NCBI GenBank assembly: GCA_026393475.1
Contig: JAPLAA010000047.1
Location: 1 to 34,876 of the forward strand
Source: Actinomycetota bacterium
GTDB taxonomy: Bacteria > Actinomycetota > Acidimicrobiia > Acidimicrobiales > Ilumatobacteraceae
Direction of reading: 5' to 3'
DNA length: 34,876 nucleotides
The position numbers and the translations under genes are program-made. Below the pieces are notes generated by a model, which was not told the DNA's origin, searched no databases, and worked only from the letters and a program-made list of their open reading frames with translations. Positions within the stretch are counted from its first letter, which is position 1. The number at the start of each line of letters is the position of its first letter. This document shows positions 7,873 to 14,933 of the stretch, in pieces.

Positions 7873-7956
7873 TCTTCAGCAGAGCGTGATGTTGCCCCCG
7901 TACAGTCGCGGGTGAGCGGTGTCGGCGGACACTGCACGGACCAGGCGGACAACCAG

Positions 7957-8625
7957 ATGGCGGACTTCACCCTTGCCCCGGGCTCCCCGGGGCATTCCCT
8001 GTCACATCCCCCCACACCTGCGAGCAGGGCGAGCCGAACCACGCTCGAGCGGGTCGAACAGGCGTGGTCGGCGTTGGCGCCGACGCGCCGTCGACTCGTC
8101 GTGCTCGGCGGCGTCGCCGTCGTGGCGGTCGGCGTCGCAGCAGCGATCGTGCTGTCGCTGTCGCTCGCCGCAGCGATCGTGCTCGTCGGGTTCCTCGCCG
8201 GTGCTGCCGCGGTGGTCGACCAGCACGAGCACCGGCTCCCCAACACGCTGCTGGGCACCGCGATGTGCACCGTGCTCGTCGCCGCCGCCATCGACGGTGG
8301 CTGGACCCTCGTCGACGTCGCCGTCAGCCTCACCATGGCGGCCTTCCCGCTCTGGGCGGTCCGCTACGGCAAGGGCCTCGCCCTCGGCGACGTGAAGTAC
8401 GCTGCCGTGCTCGGCGCGGCCGCCGGCCTCGTCCACCCCTTCGCCGGTCTGCTCGTGGCGTGGTGCGCCACCCTCGCCGCCGGCGTGTTCGCGCTCAGTA
8501 CCCGACGCCGTCGCCTCGCGCTCGGCCCGTGGCTGTGGGGCGGCTACGTGGCTGCCGCCGCCGCAGCGGTCGTGTTCGTCCAGGTGCTCGAGATGGGTGG
8601 TCACTCATGGCCAGCCCGACCCTGA
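7957..8625 (+). CDS. tadV: A24 prepilin peptidase (TadV/CpaA type)
   Basis: A 222-aa polytopic membrane protein. Both catalytic aspartates of the aspartic prepilin peptidase family are visible: D88 in VVDQHEHRLPN and D145 in GLALGDVKYA. It cleaves leader peptides of Flp-type pilins and pseudopilins at the cytoplasmic face. The hydrophilic N-terminus (about 45 residues) precedes the first membrane segment. The start is uncertain: ATG 7957 has a weak AGGCGG; GTG 7912 has TACAGT 5 nt upstream and would suit a leaderless message adding 15 residues. It is the first gene of the pilus operon, and its end overlaps the next start by 19 bp. Confidence 0.82.
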   Translation: MADFTLAPGSPGHSLSHPPTPASRASRTTLERVEQAWSALAPTRRRLVVLGGVAVVAVGVAAAIVLSLSLAAAIVLVGFLAGAAAVVDQHEHRLPNTLLGTAMCTVLVAAAIDGGWTLVDVAVSLTMAAFPLWAVRYGKGLALGDVKYAAVLGAAAGLVHPFAGLLVAWCATLAAGVFALSTRRRRLALGPWLWGGYVAAAAAAVVFVQVLEMGGHSWPARP

Positions 8626-9350
8626 CCCGCAGCCGTCCCGAGCCCGCCGCCGTCGCCACCGCCCGCAACCTGCGGGCACGCACCCAGGTGCGGGCCCAGT
8701 GGCTGGTCCTCGCGGCAGCGCTCACCGTGCTCGCCGGCGTCCTCGTCGCCTGGGCCATCGAACGAGCCGCCGACCGGGTCGACGTCGTGTCCGTCGCCCG
8801 TCCGGTCCCGGCCGGCACCGTCATCCAGGCCGACGACCTCACCACGACGGCCATCGCGTTCGACCAACCCGTCGTCGGGCTCGCCCCGGCGTCGTCGCTC
8901 GACGCGCTCGTGGGTCGCGTCGCTGTCGTCGAACTGCGGCCGGGCACCCTGCTGAGCGCCGGCATGTGGGCCGACGGCACCGGCCTGTCGCCCGACGAGC
9001 GCACCGTCGGTGCCCTGCTCGACGTCGGTACCCACCCCAGCGGACTCGCCACCGGCGCGACCGCGCTCGCGATCGCGATCGACGACGCCGCTGGCTCGCC
9101 GAGTTCGACCGGCTCGACCGCCACGGACGGCGTCCTCGTTCGCGTGCTCGACACCCGTACCGCCGATCGCGGCGCCCTGCAGGTGACCCTTGCGGTGCCC
9201 GAGGCCGACGCCGCCCGCATCGCCCGACTCGCTGCTGCGCAGACGCTCGTGCTGGTCGGCGTGCCCGCCACGCCGGACGCCACGCCCCTCGACACGCCGA
9301 CCCCCACCCCTGATGCGGCAGCCGACACCACCGGAGCGGACGCGCCGTGA
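8607..9350 (+). CDS. SAF-domain Flp pilus assembly protein (CpaB/RcpC-like)
   Basis: A 247-aa protein with one N-terminal membrane segment (about 34-52, VLAAALTVLAGVLVAWAIE) followed by a SAF domain (about 60-125, ARPVPAGTVIQADDLTTT ... LRPGTLLSAGMW) as in CpaB/RcpC. A Thr/Pro/Asp-rich tail ends the protein. In diderm Tad systems CpaB works with the secretin; here no secretin gene is present, as expected for a monoderm. A periplasm-like or wall-side role in pilus assembly is inferred. The GTG of the next gene overlaps its stop (GTGA). Confidence 0.75.
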   Translation: MASPTLTRSRPEPAAVATARNLRARTQVRAQWLVLAAALTVLAGVLVAWAIERAADRVDVVSVARPVPAGTVIQADDLTTTAIAFDQPVVGLAPASSLDALVGRVAVVELRPGTLLSAGMWADGTGLSPDERTVGALLDVGTHPSGLATGATALAIAIDDAAGSPSSTGSTATDGVLVRVLDTRTADRGALQVTLAVPEADAARIARLAAAQTLVLVGVPATPDATPLDTPTPTPDAAADTTGADAP

Positions 9351-10108
9351 TCGTCGGGGTCGCGTCCTGGCGGGGCATCGGCGCCACCACCACTGCCGTC
9401 GCGCTCGCGGCGTCGTGGGCGGCCCGTGGCCGTCGCCCGTGGCTGGTGGAGGCAGATCCCGCCGGCGGCGTCCTCGCTGCTCGGTTCGCGTCCGGCGCGC
9501 TCGTGGCCGGCACCCTCGAACAGGTCGCCTTCCCCGAAGCACGGTCGTCGGCGGTCGAGCGATTCGAACAGGCCGCGACCCACCACGCCGGCATGCGCAT
9601 CGTCACCGCACCCGGCGATCCGTTCCGGGCCTGGGCGTGTCACGGCCCCCGCGTGCCGTGGGCTGCGGCACTGCGCGAGCTCGACGGCCCGGTGGTGGTC
9701 GATCTCGGCCGGCTCCGCGGTGCCGGTCCGGTGCAGGCCGTGCTCGGCCAACTCGACTCGTTGCTGATGCTCGCCGATGCCGACGTGGTGTCGGTCGTGT
9801 CGACGATGGCATGGGCGGAAGCGCTCGGCCGCTCTGCGCCGGCCGACCCACCGATGCTCGTCGACCGCACCCGAATCGCCATGGTCGACGCGCCGACGGC
9901 TCACGATCGCATCGGACGCACCGACGCGGTGGTCGAGCTCGGCGACCGCTTCGCCGGCCGCCTGCCCTGGGAACCCGACACCGTGCGGGCGATGTTCGCC
10001 GGCATCGGCCTCGACGATCGGCGGCTGCGCCGTTCGAGCCTCGTCCCGTCGGTGCACCACCTCGCGGATCGCCTCGCCGACTGGTCCGGTGACGAGGTCG
10101 CGGCATGA
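9347..10108 (+). CDS. TadZ/CpaE-like ParA-family protein with variant Walker A
   Basis: A 253-aa protein. The N-terminus MIVGVASWRGIGATTTAVAL aligns with the P-loop region of ParA/MinD ATPases, but Ala13 occupies the position of the nucleotide-binding Lys. The next conserved strand (PWLVEADPAGGVLAARF) keeps the Walker A' aspartate. The position between the SAF-domain gene and tadA is where TadZ/CpaE, the pilus localisation factor, is found; TadZ proteins are known for atypical Walker A boxes. It starts at GTG 9347 within the previous stop, and its own stop overlaps tadA (ATGA), so it is translationally coupled on both sides. Confidence 0.72.
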   Translation: MIVGVASWRGIGATTTAVALAASWAARGRRPWLVEADPAGGVLAARFASGALVAGTLEQVAFPEARSSAVERFEQAATHHAGMRIVTAPGDPFRAWACHGPRVPWAAALRELDGPVVVDLGRLRGAGPVQAVLGQLDSLLMLADADVVSVVSTMAWAEALGRSAPADPPMLVDRTRIAMVDAPTAHDRIGRTDAVVELGDRFAGRLPWEPDTVRAMFAGIGLDDRRLRRSSLVPSVHHLADRLADWSGDEVAA

Positions 10109-11463
10109 CCGCCGGTCCCGTCGCCGACGACGAGCTGGAACTGCTCGCAGCGGAGGTCCGTCGTACGTACGGCGACCGCTTCCCGTTGCCGCGACGTGAC
10201 GAGACCGCGGCCGACCGCGAGCTGCGCGAGGAGATGACGCGCGACCTGCTCGAGAACACTGTCCTCGCCGACGTCGAACGCCAGCGCCTCGCCAACCGAC
10301 AGATGCCGCTCGCCGACGCCGAGCAGCAAACGCTCGTCGAGCTCGTGCTCTCGGAGATGTTCGGCCTGCCGAAGCTGCTCTCGGTCCTGCGCGACCCGAT
10401 GGTGACCGACGTCCTCGTGTTCGGCGCCGACCCGGTGCGAGTCGAACGTGCCGACGGCACCCGTCAGCTGTTGCCGCCGCTCGTGCGGCGTGACCGCGAC
10501 CTGGAACGGATCATCTACGACACCGCTGCTGCTCGTCGGCGGCCGTTCAACCGTGAGCACCCGTTCGTCGACCTCGAGCTCGAACCGGGAGTGCGCTTCC
10601 ACGGCGAGGGCTTCGACGTGGTCGCCCGGCCGCTCGTCACCATCCGCCGCGCCGCGGTGTTCGGTGCCGACCTCGCCTCGCTCGCCGCCCGGGGCATGCT
10701 CGACGACGCGGCCGTCGCACTGCTGCGCGCCGCGATCGCCGCCGACATGTCGGTCCTCGTCGCCGGACGCATGGGGTCGGGCAAGACGACGTTGCTGCGA
10801 GCACTCATCGCCGAGATCGATCCGAGCGACGTGCTCGTCACGATCGAGACCGACTTCGAGCTGAACATCGGGCAGATGGGCACCCACCCGTTCGTGCACG
10901 CCTACCAGGCGCGCATCCCGTCGACGAGCGACGGCGCGGGCATCTCGTGCGCCGACATGATGGTGCCCGCCGTGCGCACCCGCGCCGACTGGATCGTGGT
11001 GGGCGAGGTCCGTGGCGCCGAGGGTGGCGCCATGGTCTCGGCGATGAGCATCGGCCAGGGCGCGATGGCCACCGTGCACGGCGGCTCCGCCAAGGACGGA
11101 CTCGAGCGTCTGGCCGAACTGATCGCCGCCAACAACGGCGTCGAACTGCGCATGGCGCGGTGGCAGGTGCACCGCAGCGTCGATCTGGTCGTGCACACCG
11201 CGGGCGACAACGAGCACGGCCGGTGGATCACCGAGATCGTGGCTCCGTCGGTGGAGGAGGACGGCAGCCGGTTCGTCCTGCATCGTGTGATGGGGTCGCA
11301 GCCCGACGCACCCGACGCCAGGGCCCGCGTACTGAGCGAACCGCAACGGCACATGCTCGAGCGGCTGGTGGACGCCGACCCGCGTTTCAGCGCCGACTGG
11401 TGGCACCACCGTGCCGAGACGCACCGGCCCCTCGTGGGCGCGCCCGTGAGGGTGGCTCCGTGA
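10105..11463 (+). CDS. tadA: Tad secretion ATPase (TadA/CpaF)
   Basis: A 452-aa hexameric secretion ATPase that powers pilus extension (and possibly retraction). Walker A is intact (GRMGSGKTT, about 221-229). ETDFEL (Asp box region) and Walker B DWIVVGEVRGAE (about 295-306) follow, with the His-box TVHGGSAKDGLERL. An N-terminal helical domain (about 1-95) precedes the ATPase core. Its intact P-loop contrasts with the TadZ-like neighbour. It starts at ATG 10105, overlapping the previous stop by 4 bp; its stop overlaps the tadB start by one base. Confidence 0.92.
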   Translation: MTAGPVADDELELLAAEVRRTYGDRFPLPRRDETAADRELREEMTRDLLENTVLADVERQRLANRQMPLADAEQQTLVELVLSEMFGLPKLLSVLRDPMVTDVLVFGADPVRVERADGTRQLLPPLVRRDRDLERIIYDTAAARRRPFNREHPFVDLELEPGVRFHGEGFDVVARPLVTIRRAAVFGADLASLAARGMLDDAAVALLRAAIAADMSVLVAGRMGSGKTTLLRALIAEIDPSDVLVTIETDFELNIGQMGTHPFVHAYQARIPSTSDGAGISCADMMVPAVRTRADWIVVGEVRGAEGGAMVSAMSIGQGAMATVHGGSAKDGLERLAELIAANNGVELRMARWQVHRSVDLVVHTAGDNEHGRWITEIVAPSVEEDGSRFVLHRVMGSQPDAPDARARVLSEPQRHMLERLVDADPRFSADWWHHRAETHRPLVGAPVRVAP

Positions 11464-12341
11464 TGGCCGTGCTGGCCGCCGTGCCCACGCCCGCCGTCGC
11501 ACTGATGACGATGGTGCTCGTCGCCGCAGCGGTCGCGTGTGCCGCGACCGCACTCCGGCCGGCGCCGGTGCGCCGGCACCGGGCGTCATCCAGCTCGGGT
11601 CGACCCTCGATCCTCGACGTCGACGCCACCCGCCTCGTCGCCGCGGTGCTCGCCGCGATCGCCGCCATGGCGCTCACCCGCTGGGTGGTGCTGGCGGCCG
11701 TGGCCTTCGTGCTCGTCGTCGCCTGGCACCGGTTGCTCCGCGACGAGCAGGCCGAGGCCGAGCGGGCACGGGTGGAAGGCATCGCCAAGTGGCTCGAAGA
11801 CCTGCGCGACACCCTGCGCGGGTCGTCGGTCGGCACCGAGGAGGCGCTCGAACAGGTGGCGCTGCGGGCCCCCGACGCCGTGCGCGAGCCGCTCGCGACG
11901 TTCGTGCTCCGTCGCCGTCAGGGCTTCCGCACCGAGGACGCGCTCACCGACCTCGCCGACTCGCTCGCGCACCCCACCAGCGACGCCGCGATCGCCGCGA
12001 TCCGACTCGTGATCACCGGCACCGCGGGTGCAGGGCGGCTCTATCACACGGTCAGCGCCCTCGCGGCTGCGGCCCGCGACGAGGTGCGCGCCCGCGAGCG
12101 CGTCGATCGCACGCGGGCGATCTACCGGTCGTCGATGACGCGCCTCGTCGTGATCGCCGCGCTGCTGATCGGCTACCTGCGCCTCGCCGCCGGCGAGCTG
12201 CTCGCCCCGTACGGCACGCCGGCGGGGCAGCTCGTGCTCCTGTTGCCGCTCGCGCTGTGGGGCGGCTGCATCGTGTGGCTGCGCAGCCTCTGCCGCTACG
12301 AGTCGCCCGACCGGTACCGCATCGCCGGGAGTGCACGATGA
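11463..12341 (+). CDS. tadB: Tad pilus inner-membrane platform protein TadB
   Basis: A 292-aa protein with N-terminal membrane segments, a cytoplasmic T2SSF (GspF-like) domain (about 100-225; KWLEDLRDTLRGSSVGTEEA, then AIRLVITGTAGAGRLYHT) and two C-terminal membrane segments. TadB and TadC form the platform contacted by the TadA motor. The start at 11463 shares a base with the tadA stop, and the end overlaps tadC by ATGA. Confidence 0.85.
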   Translation: MAVLAAVPTPAVALMTMVLVAAAVACAATALRPAPVRRHRASSSSGRPSILDVDATRLVAAVLAAIAAMALTRWVVLAAVAFVLVVAWHRLLRDEQAEAERARVEGIAKWLEDLRDTLRGSSVGTEEALEQVALRAPDAVREPLATFVLRRRQGFRTEDALTDLADSLAHPTSDAAIAAIRLVITGTAGAGRLYHTVSALAAAARDEVRARERVDRTRAIYRSSMTRLVVIAALLIGYLRLAAGELLAPYGTPAGQLVLLLPLALWGGCIVWLRSLCRYESPDRYRIAGSAR

Positions 12342-13294
12342 CCCCGGTCCCCACCGCCGCCCTCGTCTCGATCCTCATGGCCTCCGCCGTGGTCGCCCTC
12401 GTCCTGGGGGTGCGACCGCGGCGGCGCACGGTCGCCGAGGTCCGTTCGATCCTGCAGCCGTCGAACGGCCTCGGCGACCGTGCACGCGGCATCGGCCACC
12501 CACGGACGAACCCGCTCGGTTCGTCCGTCGGTGGTCCGGTGTCCGCGCCACGCCGTCTCGCCCACACCGGCGCGGAGCCGATCGTGGCGCCGATTCGCCG
12601 TGCCATCGAGCGCTCCGTCGGCGACGGACTGCTCCTCGTACGTCGCAGCGCTCACGAGGCGGCCACGCGCATCGTCCTCGCGGCCGTGGGGCTCGCGTTC
12701 GTCACCCTGTGCCTGCTCGGCTCCGCCATCGCCGTCGGCGTCCTGCCTGCCAGCCCGTGGTGGTTCCTCCTCGTCGGCGTCGCCGCGCTCGCCGGCGCAT
12801 GGGTCATGTGGAGCGACCTGCGCTCGACGATCGCCCGTCGCCGCCGCGAGTTCCGGCGCACGACCACCGACTTCATCCAGCTCGTCGCCGTCGGCCTGAC
12901 CACCGACCAGAGCGTCGAGGAAGCCGTCCAGTTCGCGCTCGGCGTCGGCGACAGCGACCTGTTCGACCTGTTGCGCGACGAGCTCGCCACGGCGCCGATG
13001 CGCGGCGTGCCCCTGTGGGAGGCGATCGACCAGCTCGGCCGCACGTGCCACCAACGCGAGCTGTGCGAGTTCGCCGGGTCGATCGAACGGCAGGGCACCC
13101 AGGGCGTCTCGATCACCGAGACGGTCAACTCGCTCGCGACCGCGATGCGCGCCAAGGCCCTCGACGAGCTCGAGCGCGAGGCCGACCGTGCCAACGCGAA
13201 CCTCTCCGGCCCCACCATCGGCTTCGTCGTGGCGACCATGGTCTTCCTCGCCTACCCGCTCGCGGTCCGCATCGGGGAGGCCTTCGGTGGCTGA
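12338..13294 (+). CDS. tadC: Tad pilus platform protein TadC
   Basis: A 318-aa second T2SSF-domain membrane protein. Membrane segments lie near residues 5-23, about 110-155 and 290-310. The cytoplasmic domain reads DFIQLVAVGLTTDQSVEEAV ... CEFAGSIERQGTQGVSITET, the TadC version of the fold. It is coupled to tadB by a 4-bp overlap. A 66-bp gap, with a 17-bp near-palindrome TGCCGGCC-T-GGCCGGCA at 13318-13334, separates it from the pilin-like gene. Confidence 0.85.
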   Translation: MTPVPTAALVSILMASAVVALVLGVRPRRRTVAEVRSILQPSNGLGDRARGIGHPRTNPLGSSVGGPVSAPRRLAHTGAEPIVAPIRRAIERSVGDGLLLVRRSAHEAATRIVLAAVGLAFVTLCLLGSAIAVGVLPASPWWFLLVGVAALAGAWVMWSDLRSTIARRRREFRRTTTDFIQLVAVGLTTDQSVEEAVQFALGVGDSDLFDLLRDELATAPMRGVPLWEAIDQLGRTCHQRELCEFAGSIERQGTQGVSITETVNSLATAMRAKALDELEREADRANANLSGPTIGFVVATMVFLAYPLAVRIGEAFGG

Positions 13295-13317
13295 CCGTCC
13301 GACCTCGTTCCCCACCC

Positions 13318-13334
13318 TGCCGGCCTGGCCGGCA
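13318..13334. repeat. Near-palindrome between tadC and pilin-like gene
   Basis: TGCCGGCC and GGCCGGCA flank a single T. The loop is too short for a full stem, but a hairpin of about 6 bp could form. It could tune expression of the small pilin-like gene relative to the platform genes; this is speculative. Confidence 0.35.
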
Positions 13335-13360
13335 CGTACACAGAAAGCACCTGGCGTCAC

Positions 13361-13600
13361 ATGAACCGACTCCTGATCCCGCTCTCGGTCCGGGCACACC
13401 GGTCCGCCACCGGCCTCGGCACCAAACTCCGCCGCACCTGGCAGGAACGAGCCGACGAGACCGGCCTCGACGAGGCCGTCACCAAGATGATCTGGCTGGC
13501 CGTCGGCATCGGCGTGGCCGTCGCGGCCACGGCGTTCTTCATCACGGTGTTCGACACCGCGCAGGCGAACGTGCCCGACCCGGTCGCGCCGACGCCGTGA
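13361..13600 (+). CDS. Small pilin-like membrane protein, candidate Flp pilin
   Basis: A 79-aa protein. A basic N-terminal leader of about 36 residues (ends ERADETG) precedes LDEAV and a single hydrophobic segment TKMIWLAVGIGVAVAATAFF, then a short Pro-rich tail. Size, topology and position between tadC and tadE fit a Flp-type prepilin. A Gly followed two residues later by Glu could be the processing site, but canonical Flp pilins have Glu at +5, often followed by Tyr, so the match is imperfect. AGAAAG upstream may serve as the ribosome site. It is either the main pilus subunit or a small assembly protein; the identification is tentative. Confidence 0.6.
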   Translation: MNRLLIPLSVRAHRSATGLGTKLRRTWQERADETGLDEAVTKMIWLAVGIGVAVAATAFFITVFDTAQANVPDPVAPTP

Positions 13601-13992
13601 CGTCGCTGCACGCGACGGGTGCATCCACGACACGAGACCGCGGTGCGGTCGACGTGTCGATCGAGATGCTGTTCGGCACCGTGGCTGTGCTCATGGCACT
13701 GATGCTGGTGTTCGAGACCGCCGCGTACTGGCACGCCCGCAACGTGTTCGACGACGCCGCCTCCGACGGGGCCCGCATCGCCGCGGCCTTCGACGGTTCG
13801 TGCGCTGACGGGGTGGAGGTCGCCCGTGCCGCGATCGCCCGTCACGCAGGTTCCTGGGCGAGCGACGTCGAGGTCAGCTGCGTCGACGCACCCCTCGTCG
13901 TGGTCACCGTCACCGGCCGTACCCCCGGGGTCGTCGGCGACGCCGTCGGCATGCGCGCCACCGTTGCCGAATCGGCGCCGAGAGAGCGGTGA
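13597..13992 (+). CDS. TadE-like pseudopilin
   Basis: A 131-aa protein. The N-terminus carries DRGAVDVSIEMLFGTVAVLM, the Arg-Gly plus Glu-in-helix pattern of TadE-like domains, a single membrane helix, then NVFDDAASDGARIAAAF, typical for the segment after the helix. The C-terminal part is a small extracytoplasmic domain with two cysteines (SCADG and VSCVDA). It is likely processed by the prepilin peptidase and forms a minor pilus component. The GTG start at 13597 overlaps the previous stop (GTGA). Confidence 0.75.
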   Translation: MTSLHATGASTTRDRGAVDVSIEMLFGTVAVLMALMLVFETAAYWHARNVFDDAASDGARIAAAFDGSCADGVEVARAAIARHAGSWASDVEVSCVDAPLVVVTVTGRTPGVVGDAVGMRATVAESAPRER

Positions 13993-13998
13993 GGAGCA

Positions 13999-14424
13999 AT
14001 GAGCACGAGGAGCGATCGCGACCGGGGCGTGGTGACGCCCGTGGAGATGATGTTCATCCTGGTGTTCGTGTTGGCGTCGGTCGGGTTGCTCGGCTTCCTC
14101 GGACGGCTGCACGCTGCCGGCGTCCAGGTCACCAACACCTCCCAGGCCGCAGCCCGCGCCGCGTCGCAGGCGAGCGATCCCACCGAGGGCCTGGCGCTCG
14201 CGGAGCAGGTCGTGGGTGCATCGACCCTCACCGGGCGTTGCCGTTCGACACCCCAGGCCGATCTGGTCTGGCAGCCCTCGTCGACGGGCAACTGGCAGGG
14301 CGGCTCGGTGACCGTGACGATCACCTGCGCCGTCGACAACGACGACCTCTCGGGCATCTGGACGCCAGGGGCCCGCACGCTGCGCGCCAGCGACACCCAA
14401 CCGATCGATCGGTACCAACGATGA
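13999..14424 (+). CDS. TadE/TadF-like pseudopilin
   Basis: A 141-aa protein with the same architecture as its upstream neighbour: short basic leader, DRGVVTPVEMMFILVFVLAS membrane helix with the Glu, then QVTNTSQAAARAASQAS and an extracytoplasmic domain with two cysteines (GRCRST, ITCAVD). The ATG at 13999 has GAGGAG 3-8 nt upstream. It is probably a minor pseudopilin partner of the adjacent TadE-like protein. The next start overlaps its stop (ATGA). Confidence 0.72.
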   Translation: MSTRSDRDRGVVTPVEMMFILVFVLASVGLLGFLGRLHAAGVQVTNTSQAAARAASQASDPTEGLALAEQVVGASTLTGRCRSTPQADLVWQPSSTGNWQGGSVTVTITCAVDNDDLSGIWTPGARTLRASDTQPIDRYQR

Positions 14425-14858
14425 GCGCGACGGCGACGCCTGTGCTCCCGTCGAGTCGACGCGCGCCCGACCGCGGCTCGCTGTCGATCATGCTCACCGT
14501 GCTCGTCCTCGTCACCCTCGCCGGTGGCGGCCTGATCGTCGACGGCGGCCGTGCGATGGCGGCGCGGCGCCACGCGGCCAACACCGCTGAGGCCGCGGCC
14601 CGCACCGCGGTGGCCGAACAGTCGATCACCGGTGGCTTCGACCCCGAGGTCGCCGTCGATCTGGCGCTCGACCATGCCGTCCGTTCGGGCGTCGACCCCG
14701 CCGACGTCGACGTCGCGATCCGCACCGGACCGCTCGGCGACCCGGAGGTGGTCGTCACCGTCACCGAACGGCGAACCACCGTCTTCCTCGCCCTCGGCGG
14801 CACCGACGTGCTCACCGTGCGCGCCACCGGCGCGGCCATCTACGTCTACGCCACCTGA
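14421..14858 (+). CDS. TadG-like pilus-associated protein
   Basis: A 145-aa protein. RAPDRGSLSIMLTVLVLVTL then GGGLIVDGGRAMAARRHAAN matches the N-terminal membrane helix of TadG-type proteins, with the conserved DGGR and Ala-rich NTAEAAARTA that follow. Only a short extracytoplasmic region remains, so it lacks the von Willebrand-type domain seen in long TadG proteins. It is translationally coupled to the preceding pseudopilin. A 75-bp gap separates it from the LysM-SARP gene. Confidence 0.72.
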   Translation: MSATATPVLPSSRRAPDRGSLSIMLTVLVLVTLAGGGLIVDGGRAMAARRHAANTAEAAARTAVAEQSITGGFDPEVAVDLALDHAVRSGVDPADVDVAIRTGPLGDPEVVVTVTERRTTVFLALGGTDVLTVRATGAAIYVYAT

Positions 14859-14933
14859 CCCGTACCTCCGCCCCACACACCGTCCCCGAACACACCCGAC
14901 CCCGATCACCCTCGCCGACAAGGAACGATCACG

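Noticed and set aside
7855..7915. FliA-type flagellar promoter (TCAA-N15-GCCGATAA)
   Set aside because: The TCAAG half fits loosely, but no GCCGATAA-like -10 lies at the right distance at either copy of the motif.
13318..13334. Terminator after tadC
   Set aside because: The palindrome has a single-base centre and no U-tract, and the downstream genes belong to the same locus; it is kept only as a repeat.
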